Shown here: positions 46,495-59,011 of the stretch, in pieces
Numbering within the stretch: position 1 is the stretch's first letter
How the letters are laid out: each line of letters begins with the position of its first letter
Origin: Platycnemis pennipes
Taxonomy: Eukaryota; Arthropoda; Insecta; Odonata; Platycnemididae
Reading direction: 5' to 3'
Assembly: GCA_933228895.1 (NCBI GenBank)
Contig: OW121852.1
Span: forward strand, 55,160,872-55,224,871
DNA length: 64,000 nt
Translations under genes and position numbers: made by a program
Notes under the pieces: generated by a model
Seen by the model: only the letters and a program-made list of their open reading frames with translations
What the model was told of the DNA's origin: nothing
Databases searched by the model: none

Positions 46495-47135
46495 CAGATC
46501 GGATCCAAAGATCCACAGATCTTTCAATATACTCGGTTCTGGATTCGGATCCAAAAACTCAAGAGTAAAATCGGATCCCGATCATAGTCTTTAAACTTTC
46601 ATGGCTGATCTATTGAAGCGCCCTGTGAATGGAATGTAGGTGCAGTACATATTGACAAGAAGATATTTGTTTATTTTATTTTATTGTATTTGTATTGCAA
46701 TTGTATAACTCAGGTCACAAAATTAGAAGAAAATTTTTCCGTGCAACTAGAAGCAAAATAAAAAAATATGACTTTTCCCCCCATACCCCAGTATCGCGAG
46801 AAAAAAATACGTAGAATGTCACGCGGGTAGCCTACATTCACCAGCATCAGGCGGACAACAAAAGTGAACTTCTTAGAAACTGCGCGAAGTTCGATCCCTA
46901 ACGCAGTTTAATTTTTTCTTTCTGTCATTGCATTGAAAATATTATCATCTTCAATTTCAAACCCTTACATCTGAATACATTCTTATACTTATATTATTTA
47001 AATTAGATTAACGAATGTAACACTAAAAAACTAGGGACGATTGGGTCGGTACCAAAGATCCACGTCTTCATTTCTTTCGCTACTGAAATCAAATCCGAAG
47101 ACTATCAATTCGGATCCCGATCAGAGATTTTTTAA
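46495..47135. repeat. Tandem hAT-like ends of the GGATCC family
   Basis: TAGGGATAACCAGATCGGATCC (46495) and TAGGGACGATTGGGTCGG (47032) begin two blocks in the same direction, each followed by CAAAGATCCAC and CGGATCCCGATCA. The part at 46914-47020 matches 20210-20330 and the inverse of 20955-21075 in the composite at 18295-21457. These are truncated members of the same non-autonomous hAT-like family. Confidence 0.65.
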
Positions 47136-47302
47136 ATTTCGCAGATATTCCATAAATGGATTATCCTGGCCGCACTAAATTTTTTTTTGTTTCCAAAAAA
47201 GAAGTTGAAAGCATTTATGAATTTGATTAATAACAGCAAACCTAGTTAATGTAAACCCATTGTGCACTGAATTAACGTTATATTTTTGATTGTATTATAA
47301 TA

Positions 47303-47400
47303 CAGTAAAACTCAGTTAAAATGAATTATAGGGGACCGACCTTTCATTTCGTTATAAACAGGATTTCGTTACATCCAAAATAAAGCATTTTTTGCTGTAA
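47303..47400. repeat. Possible pogo-like MITE end
   Basis: Next to a TA the sequence reads CAGTAAAACTCAGTTAAAAT, then GGGGACCGACCTTTCATTTCGTTATA. The start fits a pogo-type terminus. No mirrored right end was found. Confidence 0.4.
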
Positions 47401-48189
47401 TCTTCGTAGAATCGCAGGCTTTTTGTCATTAATCGCCTGTATTAACGGAACAAATTCATATCAAATGGACCATTGCCCTACCGCATAACTTTTTTTTTAA
47501 ATTATCCTATTATTGCCTACTAATATGTAATTATTTTTACCGATACTGGTTAATCTTTCACAAAATATCGCACTAATCTTTTCCTGAGTGATGGTTTTTA
47601 ACGATTTAAAATTTTAAGTATCATTAATGCCTTTTGGTGTAAGAGTGCTCTACTATGATCCATTTGGTAATAAATATTTTCACACACTGTTGATTCACAC
47701 CAACTCTATAGTGAAATGCCTTCAGCAATTTACGCACGTGGACTATGACATTGGAACTCCATATGTGAGGCTTTGAGGTTTCACCTGCTTCAAAAAATTA
47801 AAAATGCGGCTATCTAATAATAAGTGAAGAATTATGTGCTACCACTCCATTTCAATATTTTCAATGCAATGTGTATGAAACAACACGTTACTAAACTTGA
47901 GATGTCAGGTCATTTTAGTCTGTTGCATCGTGATGAAATCAGTCGTCACTCTACGTTGCAAAATAGACAAAGGGGCAAGGAAGAGAGCACGCTCTCTCGA
48001 GGATTCCAAACAATCAGCATTTTCGGCACAAAGTAGGTAATCAGCATAGCAAAGTGATAGATAGGTGAAGTATTGCTGGAGTAGCATTTAGTGGATGATG
48101 TATGTATTAACAACCTACCCCTTAATTACTATGTAGATACTAACCATCTAGTTGCATGTTACCCTATTGTCCAGCATGTCTTCATTAAG
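47401..48189. other. Intron sequence, no recognised feature
   Basis: AT-rich intron with no recognised structure. Confidence 0.4.
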
Positions 48190-48300
48190 TATCCTAGTTG
48201 TTCCACTATCCATGTCAATAGTGCATGTTTGGCGTACTCCACCCCCTGCCACACACCCTTGTGGCAGCTCGCAGGGTATTACGTAGATGTAGATGTTATC
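48190..48300 (-). repeat. Dispersed arthropod repeat fragment
   Basis: On the minus strand the sequence CTACGTAATACCCTGCGAGC, then GGTGTGTGGCAGGGGG, resembles a motif I recall from interspersed repeats of many arthropods. I cannot name the family. Confidence 0.35.
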
Positions 48301-48509
48301 ATAGTCCACAATATCTTTTAAGCCAAACACGATATCGCCAGCAATTACAGAAGGAAGGGAGAGGACACCCTCTCCAGATGACTCCATGCGATCAGCGTCT
48401 TTCACAGAAAGTAATCAAGATAGAGCACATTAATGCTAAGCTAAGCACTATATTGCCTAGGATTAAGCAATTATATCGTAGGCGAAGGTCAAGATGGGAT
48501 AATAACTGG

Positions 48510-51124
48510 AAAATACGGATTGGGAATCCAAAACGAAAGAGGAGAAAGACTGATGGAGTTCGTTAGTGGTAGTAGACCACTAACATAAGTTAGTGGTCAC
48601 CAACAATTTGTTTAAAATTCACAACTGAAGAAGATACACATGGAAAATGCCTTAAGACAGAACAAGATTTCAAATAGACTACATTTCAGTTAAGCAGAGA
48701 TTTAGAAACAAATTTTAAGGAACTGGCTGTGGATTGATTATTTAAATATCTTCGGTAGTAATGATAGTTTGATTAGCGAGTGCTTTTTTGGCCCCCAAGA
48801 GCTCTTGTTATATAGTGCTTCTACTGTACTAGCTTGCAACATCTGCACCAAGCTGTCACTATAAGAAGATGAGTGAAATGAAATTAGTGCTCATGTACTG
48901 TGATTTTTGTTGCTTTGCTCAACTGCTGAAGGACTGCAAAAGCTACCCAGGGGCAAACATCGACAGTGACCATAATTTGGCGATGATGAAAAGCCATCTA
49001 AAATTCAAGAAATTGAAGAAACCAAAGAAGAATGTAAGGCAAGTAGAAAAACTAGAGGAGGCTCAAAATCAGCTGGCATTTCAAAAAGCAGTGGGAAACA
49101 ACATAGGAGAGAACCTGAATGACAAATCAGAGGAAGAGCGTTGGGAAAACATTAAATGTGGACTACAAGAAGCTGCAAAAGAGGTTCTTGGAAGAAGAAA
49201 AGTTGCTAAGAAGAAGCCATGGATCACGGAGGAAGTCTTAGACTTGATTGAAGAAAGAAGAAAGTATAAGAATGCGAAAACTGAAGAAGGGCAGCTTTGC
49301 TACAAAACAATAAGGAACAAAGTAAGTCGCAAAGCCAGGAAAGCTAGAGAAATGAGGATGAACAATCTATGCAAAGATATACAAAACAACCTTATTCTTG
49401 GAAAGGTGGAAGCTGCCTATGGTATAGTGAGGAACCACTTCAAGGAACGGAGTGCAAGATACAATGCTATAAGAGACAAGAATGGAGAACTTTTGATTGA
49501 AAATGAAGACAAAGTGAAGAGATGGAAAGAGTATCTGGAAGAGTTATACAACGGGAAAAATCTCAGCACAAAAGCTATTAAAGAGGAAAGCGAAGTGGAA
49601 AATAATGACATGGGAGCATCAATATTAAGATCGGAATTCAACGCTGCAGTAAGGGACCTTCGGATGAATAAGGCTTCTGGTATTGATGATGTTCCTGCAG
49701 AACTAATAAAAAATGCAGGAGAGAAGACATTGTCTCATCTTTACAAAACCATCTGGGATATGTACTCAACAGGAGAAATTCCAAAGGACTTCGAGAAAAA
49801 CATCATCATTCCTATTCCCAAGAAGAAGAGAGCTGAGAAATGCAAAAATTTTAGGACTATAAGCCTGAGGACACATACATCAAAGATACTGACCAGGATC
49901 ATCTACAGAAGAATAGAAAGAAAAGCAGAGGAGTTTCTGGATGAAGATCAATTCGGATTTAGGAAAAGTAAGGGTTCTAAGGAAGCAATATTGGCCCTTA
50001 GACTGCTAATAGGGAAGAGAATGGAGAAGAACAAGCCGACATTCATTGCATTTGTGGATTTAGAGAAGGCTTTTGACAATGTGGATTGGGATTCAATGCA
50101 TGGAATTCTGAAGGGAATTGGAGTGTTCTACAATGACTGAAGAATTATCCGCAGTCTGTACAAAAACCAAGTAGCTGTAATTAAATCTGGAACCAGCTGT
50201 GAAGAAGCAAGAATAAGGAAAGGTGTGAGACAAGGCTGTGCACTGTCTCCCATAATTTTTAATGTTTACATTGAGAGAGCCATCAGTGAAATCAAAGAGA
50301 AGTCTGCTGGAGTGACTATCCACGGAGAAAAAATAAGCATGCTGCGATTCGCTGATGACATAGCACTCATAGCAGAGACAGAGAGGGATCTGAACAAGAT
50401 TCTCGTAACCATGGAAAGGACAATGGCCAGATATCAGCTGAAGATAAATAAGAGGAAGACTAAGATATTGGTGTGCAGCAAGAAAGAAGAGGCCAAAACC
50501 AATGTCAAACTAGGAAAACAAAAACTTGAAGAGGTGAAAGAGTTCTGTTACCTAGGAAGCCGAGTAACCAACGGTGGACGAAACAAGAAAGAAATAGTTA
50601 GTAGAATAGCCCAGGCAAAGAGGACACTCTATCAAATAGAAGAATCTACTTACTGCTGGAAATACAAGTGGGGAAACAGTTTATCAGAATATACATCTGG
50701 AGCATGTTTCTTTATGGCATTGAGGCATGGACGATGACAGCAGCGGAGAAGAAAAGGGTGGAAGCATTCGAAATGTGGTGCTACAGAAGAATGCTGAAGA
50801 TTAAATGGATCGACTGAGTAAGAAACGAGGAAGTCCTAAGAAGAGTAGATGAAAAGAGAAGTCTGCTGAAAACTCTAAAAAGAAGAAGGGACATCTTAAT
50901 CGGCCATATCTTGAGACATAATGGCCTGATGAAGACTATCATCGAGGGAAAAGTGAACGGGAAGATTGGAAAAGGCAGGACTCGTATGAGATACATGGAA
51001 CAGGTTGTTAAGGATGTAAAAGAGAAGAATTACGTCACAATGAAAAGGTTGGCAGATAGAAGAATCGAGTGGAAAGCTGCATCAAACCAATCCTAGGATT
51101 GTTGACCGATGATGATGATGATGA
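48510..51124 (+). mobile_element. RTE-like non-LTR retrotransposon, copy 2
   Basis: Endonuclease pieces come first: GKYGLGIQNERGERLMEF (48511-48564) and FQIDYISVKQRFRN (about 48668-48712), then KDCKSYPGANIDSDHNL (48920-48980) after an interruption that includes a pogo-like end (TGCTTCTACTGTA at 48813-48826). RT and C-terminal domains follow. The 3' end is a short (GATGAT)n tail at 51109-51123, as RTE-type elements have. The 5' end is truncated. It lies opposite to the host gene. Confidence 0.85.
48869..51096 (+). pseudogene. RTE-like endonuclease/reverse transcriptase, decayed
   Basis: In order: the endonuclease tail with SDHNL, a charged linker, RT fingers (RMNKASGIDDVPAELIKNAG, IIPIPKKK), palm (FVDLEKAFDNVDW) and catalytic FADDIALIAET (about 50346-50378). 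An in-frame TGA at 50138-50140 replaces Arg in the usual NDRRII context, a C-to-T change. A frameshift near 50640 moves the C-terminal domain (EAFEMWCYRRMLKI, then another TGA) to a second frame that ends KAASNQS at 51096. Three lesions in 2.2 kb suggest a fairly young but dead copy. Confidence 0.88.
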
Positions 51125-52430
51125 GCTTCTGCTCACAACAAAGAATATGAAGTTACACCCAAATTAAAATAATCTAAACCTTGCAGGCATTGTGGTGTAC
51201 ACCGATCCAGCCATCCATTGGTAGCTGTAAACCCTTGAAGATTCAAACAACTAGCTATTTTCTCCACTACTTTAAAGTGTTGACCACTGAGATTTATGTC
51301 CCATTATTGAGTCTCGTTACTGAGTCAGACTGTCTATAAATACATGGAGTGCTGGGCATTACTTAAATGTAGGTAGATTGTGATGCATTGTTCTTTGACT
51401 AGTTTGTGTAAATAATGCTGATATTTTGCGAGTGAGATTACCACTGAGCTCGCACTTCTTCCTCCCCTATAAATTTATGCAGCACAATATTAGGACTCAG
51501 ATCCCAAAATGATCCTGGGTGTGGTGATTGTTTACAAATGTTGTGATAGGATCACGAGAATGTCTTCGATTCACGCTGCAAGTGAAGTTAAAAAAATAAA
51601 ACGTAAAGAAAATCTCCATCTATCAATGTAAAGAAAAAAATTTGTAATGACGTGGACAATAATCATAAAATTTCAAAAAAGAAAATAGCAAATAAATACG
51701 ACATCTCATCTTCTTCGCTCTCTACTGATTCAGCTCAAAGAGGTGCCATTGAAAAATCTGCAGTTAAGGTCAACGTAATAAGGACACAAACAGCGAAGAA
51801 TGAAGAATTAGAGGGCTACGTAATTTTGAACATTTTCAATAAATCGTGAAAAAAATGGAATCTTTGTTTTCTCTAACTTTTGTTGTCTTTGGCAACATTG
51901 TATAAGTTTTTGGTCGTTGTTCGTGAAAGCATTCTTAAAAGATACCTATGTATACACTGTATCGCATGTATTAAAAATCGTAAAATAAATACCTACTTGC
52001 ATTTCCTACGTAAATGGCTTAAAGTCGGCAATACTCATGTTGGGAAAATTTCGTCCCAGCATTGAAAACGCATATAAAATAAAAGTTGAACATTTTGCAA
52101 TAAGAATTTTGTTTTTGAAATCCTAAGTCAGTAGAGACGATCATATGGATGCTGAAAATAGACATTTGCTTCCAACATCTACAAAGTTCTGATGGCAGTT
52201 TGCCAAACCACGCTTTAGTTGCCCTCTAACGCCCAATCATAGCTAAAAAAAAGCATGGACCTAAGCCTGTTTCCAGAAAAAAATCATTCACAGGTTATCA
52301 TTTGTGGTGTCTTCCGTATCGCCAGCTGAATTAATGTTCTTGGGGGTAACATTGTTTCACTTTTACTACTAAGACGTTGATGACAAATTGGGTGAGATTG
52401 GGCATATTTTTTGCATTGTCTCCTCAAGGA
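51125..52430. other. Intron sequence, no recognised feature
   Basis: No recognised coding or repeat structure. Confidence 0.4.
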
Positions 52431-52840
52431 TTATATGACAGCCGGGGAGTTTGGGTTTACTGTGTGTGGGGGGAAAAGGATCTGACTGTGGAGAGGACAG
52501 ATCCAGATGTCCTCAGCCTTTTCTTGCAATTTAGGGCCACTGATGGGTAGATTTTGCTCAAGACACTTGCAAAAGAATGTGTACAGTTCATTTTCAACCT
52601 CAGTAAACTTAGCACTGCGTAAATTTTTCCTTTTAAGCGAAACTCCAGACAAAACTTTTCCTGAATTTTCCCATTGTTGGAGAAAATAGTTGACAGAGTC
52701 AACAGTGATATTCCAAATTTTTCTGCAATAACACTTTTTTTCAACCTTTTTGATTCGACCTCTTCAATAATTTTCATCTTCTCCTCCAGAGATATTATTC
52801 CTCTTCTTTTTCTTTTCGGTTGTGAGAACTTCATATTAAA
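52431..52840 (-). pseudogene. Tigger/pogo transposase N-terminal fragment
   Basis: On the minus strand, KRKRRGIISLEEKMKIIEEV with KKSVIAEKFGISLLTLSTIF is a CENP-B N-terminal helix-turn-helix (pogo/Tigger type). After a frameshift near 52650 comes the second DNA-binding domain, AKFTEVENELYTFFCKCLEQ and PISGPKLQEKAEDI. The DDE catalytic domain is absent. No terminal repeats could be matched. Confidence 0.85.
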
Positions 52841-53193
52841 AATTTTTAGATCAACTCGCAGCGAAAACTCTAAGAGGAGATTCTGCGACACTGATATGCT
52901 GTTCTGACACACACAAGCCACGGCTACCGACTGAGACCCTCCACACACTGTCTCGTGTATTTAGTTTAGGCCCCTTCCACATGATTCAGCACTCCCAGAG
53001 TGATAGACAGCCAGCTGGCGCCTCTGCAACATGCACTACGCTCGGAGATTGCTTGCATTTTGCTATTGTGAAAACATATTACACATATCATTCGAACACC
53101 CAGATAATTGGTACTCTAGAAGCCATTCGCCTTCACTAACCCTTCCCTTACATTCACTGTAGATAAAAACTTGCAACTCGGTAGACATAGTAA

Positions 53194-54363
53194 CGTATAT
53201 TCTCATGTACCAAACGCACATTTTTCCCCTTTCATCAGTGTCAAAAAGTGCGGTGCGTGTCATACATGAGGGTGCACGGCTTACACAGGGATTTTTATTT
53301 CTTTATTATACTTGTAGCAAGTTCTTGTCTTAACAAAAGAATTTCTAAACTGTCACTGATAATGCAAGGAAATACAAAACATCAGTACAAAGTGAGCACT
53401 TACCGAGAATAGGAAAAAAGTGGATTACATTGAAACAAAAAATAGATTGAGTTAATTTCAGCTGAGATTATTTTGTCTTTCCATTACTTGGTCCACCAGA
53501 TAAAATTACTAGACGTGAATTATGCTTCACGTACATACGCCTTCATCAGTAAATTCCGTGTGCATAGTGCGTGAGGCAGTTGCTTTAGTCTATGGTCATC
53601 CGCATTGACCAACAGCAAATTCATTGTATCTTAATTAAATATTATATAAAATGAACTGAATGTAAAAGATTATGTTCATTTAGTGTTCACGAAAAACCTA
53701 AGACCGTACGAGTTGCGGAAGAGATCGGCAATCGTACAGTGGGACGTAAATATGACATGCCAGAGCGTACGAGACAGAAGGAAGAAAACAAATAAACTTC
53801 TTTCAGCGATAAAAGAGCATTCAGAGGCAATGCTGCAAAATATCCTGGCATAGAGAAACAACTTTCAGCATGCATTTGAGACAAATGCCAACTTGCATAT
53901 GCATTGTCGACGGAAATGTGCCAGATGAAAGCCTTATAGCAAGACTACCATGACTGTAACAATAGCATTGTAGCATTGACGAAAATTGAAAGTTAGTATC
54001 AAATCTTTCGTATTTTCTCTATATTCCTAGCCTTTTTACTTTGCATTGATTCTAAATCATTGTTAATATCACCTTTTGCACGTTCATGATTAATACGATC
54101 ATGAATGTAGTTTTCCTGTTAACAAGCGACCATGAAAGCGAAAATTGGTGCTATATGATTTTTTTAAATTTTGATCTATTGTTATTAAGGTATTTACTCA
54201 AAAATACTGTAGAATACAGTTCAATCGTGTTCCAAATAAGCCATTATTTTCCCATTAAGAATATTTTTTCCAGTTTTTTCAAATTCTATATTTCCCAAAA
54301 GTCAGCGCCCAAAAACAAGGGTGTGCGTATTACACGTGGGTGCGTGGTACACGAGAATATACG
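53194..54363 (+). mobile_element. pogo-like element with degenerate DNA-binding remnant
   Basis: CGTATATTCTC(A/G)TGTACCA starts at 53194 and is mirrored by TGGTACACGAGAATATACG ending at 54363; both ends continue into GCAC/GTGCG repeats. In the middle (about 53690-53960) fragments such as VRVAEEIGNRTVGRKYDMPE and KYPGIEKQLSA resemble the helix-turn-helix region of pogo-type transposases, split over frames. A decayed hammerhead-like core (CTGATGA at 53549-53543 on the minus strand) is inside. Confidence 0.65.
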
Positions 54364-55370
54364 GTGATGAAGCTATGACTCAGATTGTATTGAAATTTCT
54401 TTTTTCTCAAAAACACTCTGCTATCATGTCAAAGTTACATACGACGCAAAGAAAATGGTACCATTTTTTACTGTATTACCAAAATTATTTCAAAATTTGT
54501 TTTTAAAAATTAGTATCCCCATTGGTGGAATAGAAAACAATATTATCTACATGAGGTTACAACTATGTGAAATTCAAATGAAAGATTTCAGAGTTATAAA
54601 TGTTTAAATTCAAGTCTACAATAGTTTGGTACGAAGTGCCCCTTCACAGAGAGCTGAGCTAGGAGTGCTCGCCTTAAGGGGCCGTGGTACATAGCTGTTT
54701 TTCAGACCTATTTTTCAAGGAAGATTGCTCCAACAGGAAGCTAGATATCGGAATGGGGTTTTCAGTAATTAAAAGAGAAAGTATCAAACTATTACTCTAT
54801 AATCCTAGATTTTACGTAATAAGCCTTGTTAAAAATATATCTCGATGTAAAAATAGACCTTTTTGTTGCAAATATTGGGAGACAGAGGGGCTATTTTTTT
54901 AACTTTCGTTATTATAGAGTACAAGATTCAAGCTTAGTCTGTTGGATCCTTGAAAATTATTGATTTTTATTAAAAGACACGCTGTTGAGATATTCTGAAA
55001 GTAATTTATGTTTTTCGCCAACTCCAGCCCAGGGATACGCCTCGAGCGTCGTGCAAATCACTAAACAGTTCACACATTCTCCGCCTACTGCGCTACTCAA
55101 AAAGTGCTACGGTCCCTCTACCCTATATCCTAAAACGGTAACCTTGAGGTGTTGAAGCTTTGGGGAAGGGAAAGTGAAGGCGGGCGGGAAGCAGAGGCGA
55201 TTGAGACGGAGTGTCTGATTTACTGACGGGTTGTTTCTTGAGTCTCTGTTTAGGTTGTCGCTCTCGGGGTGTCTAGTAATAGTCAAACTGACTAATTGTC
55301 AAGTCTCGAAATTTCATCGGAAGCGTACCGATATCGGAAAATTAAAGTAGGCAGTCGCTTGACATTTTCG

Positions 55371-55725
55371 ATGGCGAGGAAAAAAAGAAAGGGTGAATTT
55401 TTGGCCAAGCGGAGGGAAGAAAAAAGGTAAATATTGTCATTTTTTGTGAAAACACTATCTTAATGTAATGATATATTCATGTGTAAGTATGCAAATTTCT
55501 ATTATCCGAAACAGGCGTCTCAAAATAATGGGAACAGAGTCGCACGTAGGAGGAACTTCTTGCGCTATTGAAGAAATCCCGTCCAATATTGACGATTCAG
55601 TAGCTGATGAAACTTTGCATGATTCATTTGACGATATGGCAATTGCCGAAGAAGGGAAAAACGAAGGTTTTTCCGGTGGAGTAACGGGAAGAAGAATTAT
55701 CGACTTAAAATATGCGACAAATCGG
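55371..55725 (+). pseudogene. Transposase 5' part with one intron, truncated by LINE
   Basis: Exon 1 is 55371-55426 (MARKKRKGEFLAKRREEK plus AG), ending in GTAAAT. Exon 2 starts at 55515 after AAACAG and runs RLKIMGTESHV, an acidic stretch, then GRRIIDLKYA. The two exons join in frame at an Arg codon. GRRI(V/I)D is a hallmark I recall at the start of the conserved region in this insect transposase family. The frame then runs into LINE sequence near 55725 and stops. Confidence 0.68.
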
Positions 55726-58095
55726 TTTCCAATTTACTGAAAAGGTTTAACCTAAATTTCAACCTGCGTTCTGATAGTAATTCCCAGCCTAGTTCTTCTA
55801 TTAAACTCGTAACACTTATACAATTATCATAGCGGCCTTTAACAAATCTAGTGGATCTCCTTTGCACACGCTCTAATTCTTTTATCATACCTTCCTCGTA
55901 CGGATCCCATAAACTAGCGGCATATTCTAAATGAGGCCTGACAAGTGTAAAATAGCTTCTAGTACTCTCTCGTCGCATTTGCCTAGAACTCTTTTTACGA
56001 ATCCTGATATATGGTTTGCTACACTAGTTATTTCCCTGATGTATTTCCCCCACAGCATGTCTTCAATGTTGGTGACGCCTAAGTATTTAATAAATTCTAC
56101 GTTAGATATTTTCTTTTCTTTGATGCAATAATTTTTCTGGGGAAAGTTATTCTTTTTCCCAAAGTTCATTATCGCGCATATCTTCAAATTTAATTCTAGC
56201 TTCCAACTATCACACCAATCATCAATCGCATATAAATCCTTAGCTAAAGAATGACTATCCTCTTAATTTCTTATTTCCTTATACACTACTGCATCAGAAT
56301 AAATACGTAAATATGAAGAGATTAGCCGACAGGACTCAGTGGAGAGCTGCGTCAAACCGATCTGAGGATTGATGACCAATGATCACTGCTGCATCATCGG
56401 CAAAAAGACGGAGCTTGCTATTTTAGCTACTGTATTCAAGTCATTTACGGAGAGAAGAAATAAAATTGGGCCTATCACGCTGGGGAACACCCGATGTAAC
56501 TTTTGCTTCGCCTGAGGTGACACCATCTAATACCATTCATTGAACGCGTTCATGTAGGAAATCTCCTATCCAGCCTACCATATTACTGTCTATCCCGTAT
56601 GATGCTAACTTCGCGAGTAAATTACAGTGGGGAACCTTGTCAAACGCTTTTCTAAATTTAAAAGCGCTGCGTCTACCTGTACGTTACCTTCTCCGGAAAA
56701 TAAAATATCATGAACGAAAAGACCTAACTGATTTTCGCAAGACCGTCCCTTTCTGGACCCATGCTTATTTGTTATCAATAAATCCTGGCTATCGAGGTGT
56801 CCCCTTATTGATGTAACTATCATATGCTGTATAATTTTGCACGACAGTGACGTTATTGATATTGGTTTATAATTGGATGGATGTTCCCTATCGCCACTTC
56901 TAAAAATTGGGATCACGTTTGCTATCTTCCAGTCTTTGGGAACCGCGTGTTCTTCGAGGGATTTGTTAAATATTACTTTAAGATACGGTGCCATTTCGAG
57001 AGCTATTTCTTTATACACACGAGCAGGAATTTCATCACGACCTGAGCTCTTGTTCGGGCTAACATTTTTAGTAAGGATACGATTCCGTTATAAGATACAA
57101 TTATCGATCGGGGGCATTATTTGTTGAAATCGGTCTGGTATTGTTTCGAGCAAACTACGCTTAGATTGATTAAAAACGCTCTGGAAAAATAATTCAACAA
57201 ATTAGCCTTATCTAAATATTTCGCCCCTATACCCTTTCAAGGAATTAACCGTTGAAATTTTAGTTCCCTGTACTTCCCTAACATATGATCAAAATGCTTT
57301 CGGATTCCCCTCTAGTTGTTCTCCAAGTACTTTTCTCTTGAAACCACTTTACGCTTTTCTAAGGGCTATTTTTGCGGCTGCTTTATATGTAACGTCCGAT
57401 AATTTTTTTAGATCGCTATTAGCTACATTTTTCTTAGTTTCGCGTGGATAACTCGTTGTCGTTTTAAACATTTTTTTAACCTCCACGTTGTACCACCCTG
57501 GTTCCCTATTCTCACTCTTATACTCACTCACCGTGTAATTTGGAGGAACTCTTTCCATGTCTGCATCACTATTTTTTCTGATGTTTAGAATTTTTCAAAA
57601 GAAGTCTGTAAGTCACGCCTAAATCCGTTAAAATCTGCTTTACTTAAAAGGCAAATCTTTCTTTTTAATTTTACATTTTTGTCAGTATTGGGGGATAATT
57701 TAACGTGTACTACCTTGTGGTCACTTATTCCATCGACATTTTTAACTTCAATAACTTTTTCATGGATGTTTGAGGCAAGTAAATCGAGAACATTCTCCCT
57801 TCTATTATGCAAATTTACTATTTGATGTACTGCGTATTATGCGAACAGGTTAAAAAATGACGAGCAGATTTCTTTTTCCCTACCCCCAGACTAATGACTA
57901 CATGTTTTCCAATCTATCGATGTTGTATTGAAATCTCCACCTTTCAATAATCTGTCGTTCGTTGGTATGAGAATTAATGTGCCTGATCTGTTTCTCGAGT
58001 TCTAATACTGAGTGTACATCGGAATGGGGTGGTCTGTAGTAGGCACAAACGTATATTACTTTCAAATTACCACATTTAGACATTAACACGTGCAA
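55726..58095 (-). pseudogene. CR1-like LINE ORF2, decayed
   Basis: Minus strand, from right: endonuclease (VIYVCAYYRPPHSDVHSVLE at about 58050; VDGISDHKVVHVKL at about 57730), a linker (REPGWYNVEVKK), RT fingers (VPKDWKIANVIPIFRSGDRE, NYKPISITSL), palm with KAFDKVPH-like and SGVPQ-like remnants in shifting frames (56450-56660), the FADDA box near 56395 broken by an RTE tail, and the CR1 C-terminus (FTLVRPHLEYAASLWDPYEE, KELERVQRRSTRFV). Many frameshifts and stops. The 5' end is truncated within the endonuclease. Confidence 0.85.
56310..56383 (+). repeat. RTE 3' tail inserted in the CR1-like LINE
   Basis: Matches the last 75 bp of the RTE copy at 51040-51115 (AGAGCTGCGTCAAACCGATC against AAAGCTGCATCAAACCAATC). 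On each side are diverged copies of the CR1 sequence encoding the FADDA box (minus-strand GATGCAGTAGTG and GATGCAGCAGTG), a target duplication of about 24 bp. Confidence 0.75.
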
Positions 58096-58610
58096 GCCAA
58101 GCTACCAGCTGAGACCACCTCCTATTTGTTGCAGTTCTTACGGCTAAACTGTTGTCACAACAACCAATCAACGCGGCTACCCTGAAAAATGAAGTCTATT
58201 CATGACTTGGACCGCGGACGCGTTCTCCTGCAGCTACGAACCCCACTAGGACCAGACCGGCTCGGTTCTTAGAAAAACGTAGCGAACGCATTTCCGCGAA
58301 TACCACGTTGCCACATGGTATAATGTGGAGTCTGCCAAACAGTTTGGTCCCATCGTATGTTGAAATGGCAACATTGCGTCTAGTGGTCAGCTATGGTACG
58401 AAAACTCCGCGGACGGAGGGGCTGAGAGGGAAGGGTCGTTATTGCCTCATCACCTCTGCGCAAAGAATTAAAGCGTAGAGGAGACACTGAACCAAAATAT
58501 GGCTGGTTGGGTAGGCGCCGACTCTGGTAACTCTACCGGTCGACGGAAAAACTATCTCCATCATCTCAGCACTCGAAAGCGAAAAAATAATCATGTACCA
58601 CGGCGCCTTA

Positions 58611-59011
58611 AAGGATGAGGTAGGATTCACGGAGAATTTGAACTTCCATAATTCCAGGCACATGGTAGCGAGCATGGTCTGTGCCGTCACACGTAGGCTT
58701 TAATTAAAAAGAACTGTGGATATTATGAAAATGCTGGTAACAGGTAAAACAAAATATAGCCACGATAAATAATGGCATTAATTACGATTTCCACATTACT
58801 AAAGGTCTAAATGATACGTGGAGTTGCATGTGGAAAATAGTGGGGGGAGACTGGCATATGTGGGAGATTAAAGCACTACTAATTTACGCATTTTTTTTTA
58901 ATGCACCATAATCAGCAACACAGATTTGTTAGGTGTCTATGCCGGCAAAAATAGTTTTACTGAAGCAGTTTTTCACCAAGGTTCTTAAAAAATAATTCCA
59001 TTTCTACCTGG
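58611..59011. other. Intron sequence, no recognised feature
   Basis: Nothing structured is seen between the TTAA element and the MITE. Confidence 0.4.

Larger units (their letters stand above)
54678..58606 (+). mobile_element. TTAA-flanked DNA transposon (Kolobok-like), interrupted by a LINE
   Basis: TTAA (54674-54677, 58607-58610) flanks GGGGCCGTGGTACAT and its near inverse ATGTACCACGGCGCC. The N-terminal part of its gene (55371-55725) resembles the transposase family grouped as Mutator-like/Kolobok in insects; TTAA duplication favours Kolobok over MULE, which makes 9-bp duplications. A CR1-like LINE lies within, and most of the transposase is missing. Confidence 0.68.

Noticed and set aside
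51109..51123. GATGAT run as a CRISPR-like or microsatellite feature
   Set aside because: It is the simple 3' tail of the RTE-like LINE.
55468..55740. A single-exon gene starting at 55468
   Set aside because: The first codons precede a good splice acceptor at 55513-55514; the true start is the exon at 55371.
54678..58606. Calling this element a MULE
   Set aside because: No 9-bp duplication fits; TTAA sits on both sides of the termini.
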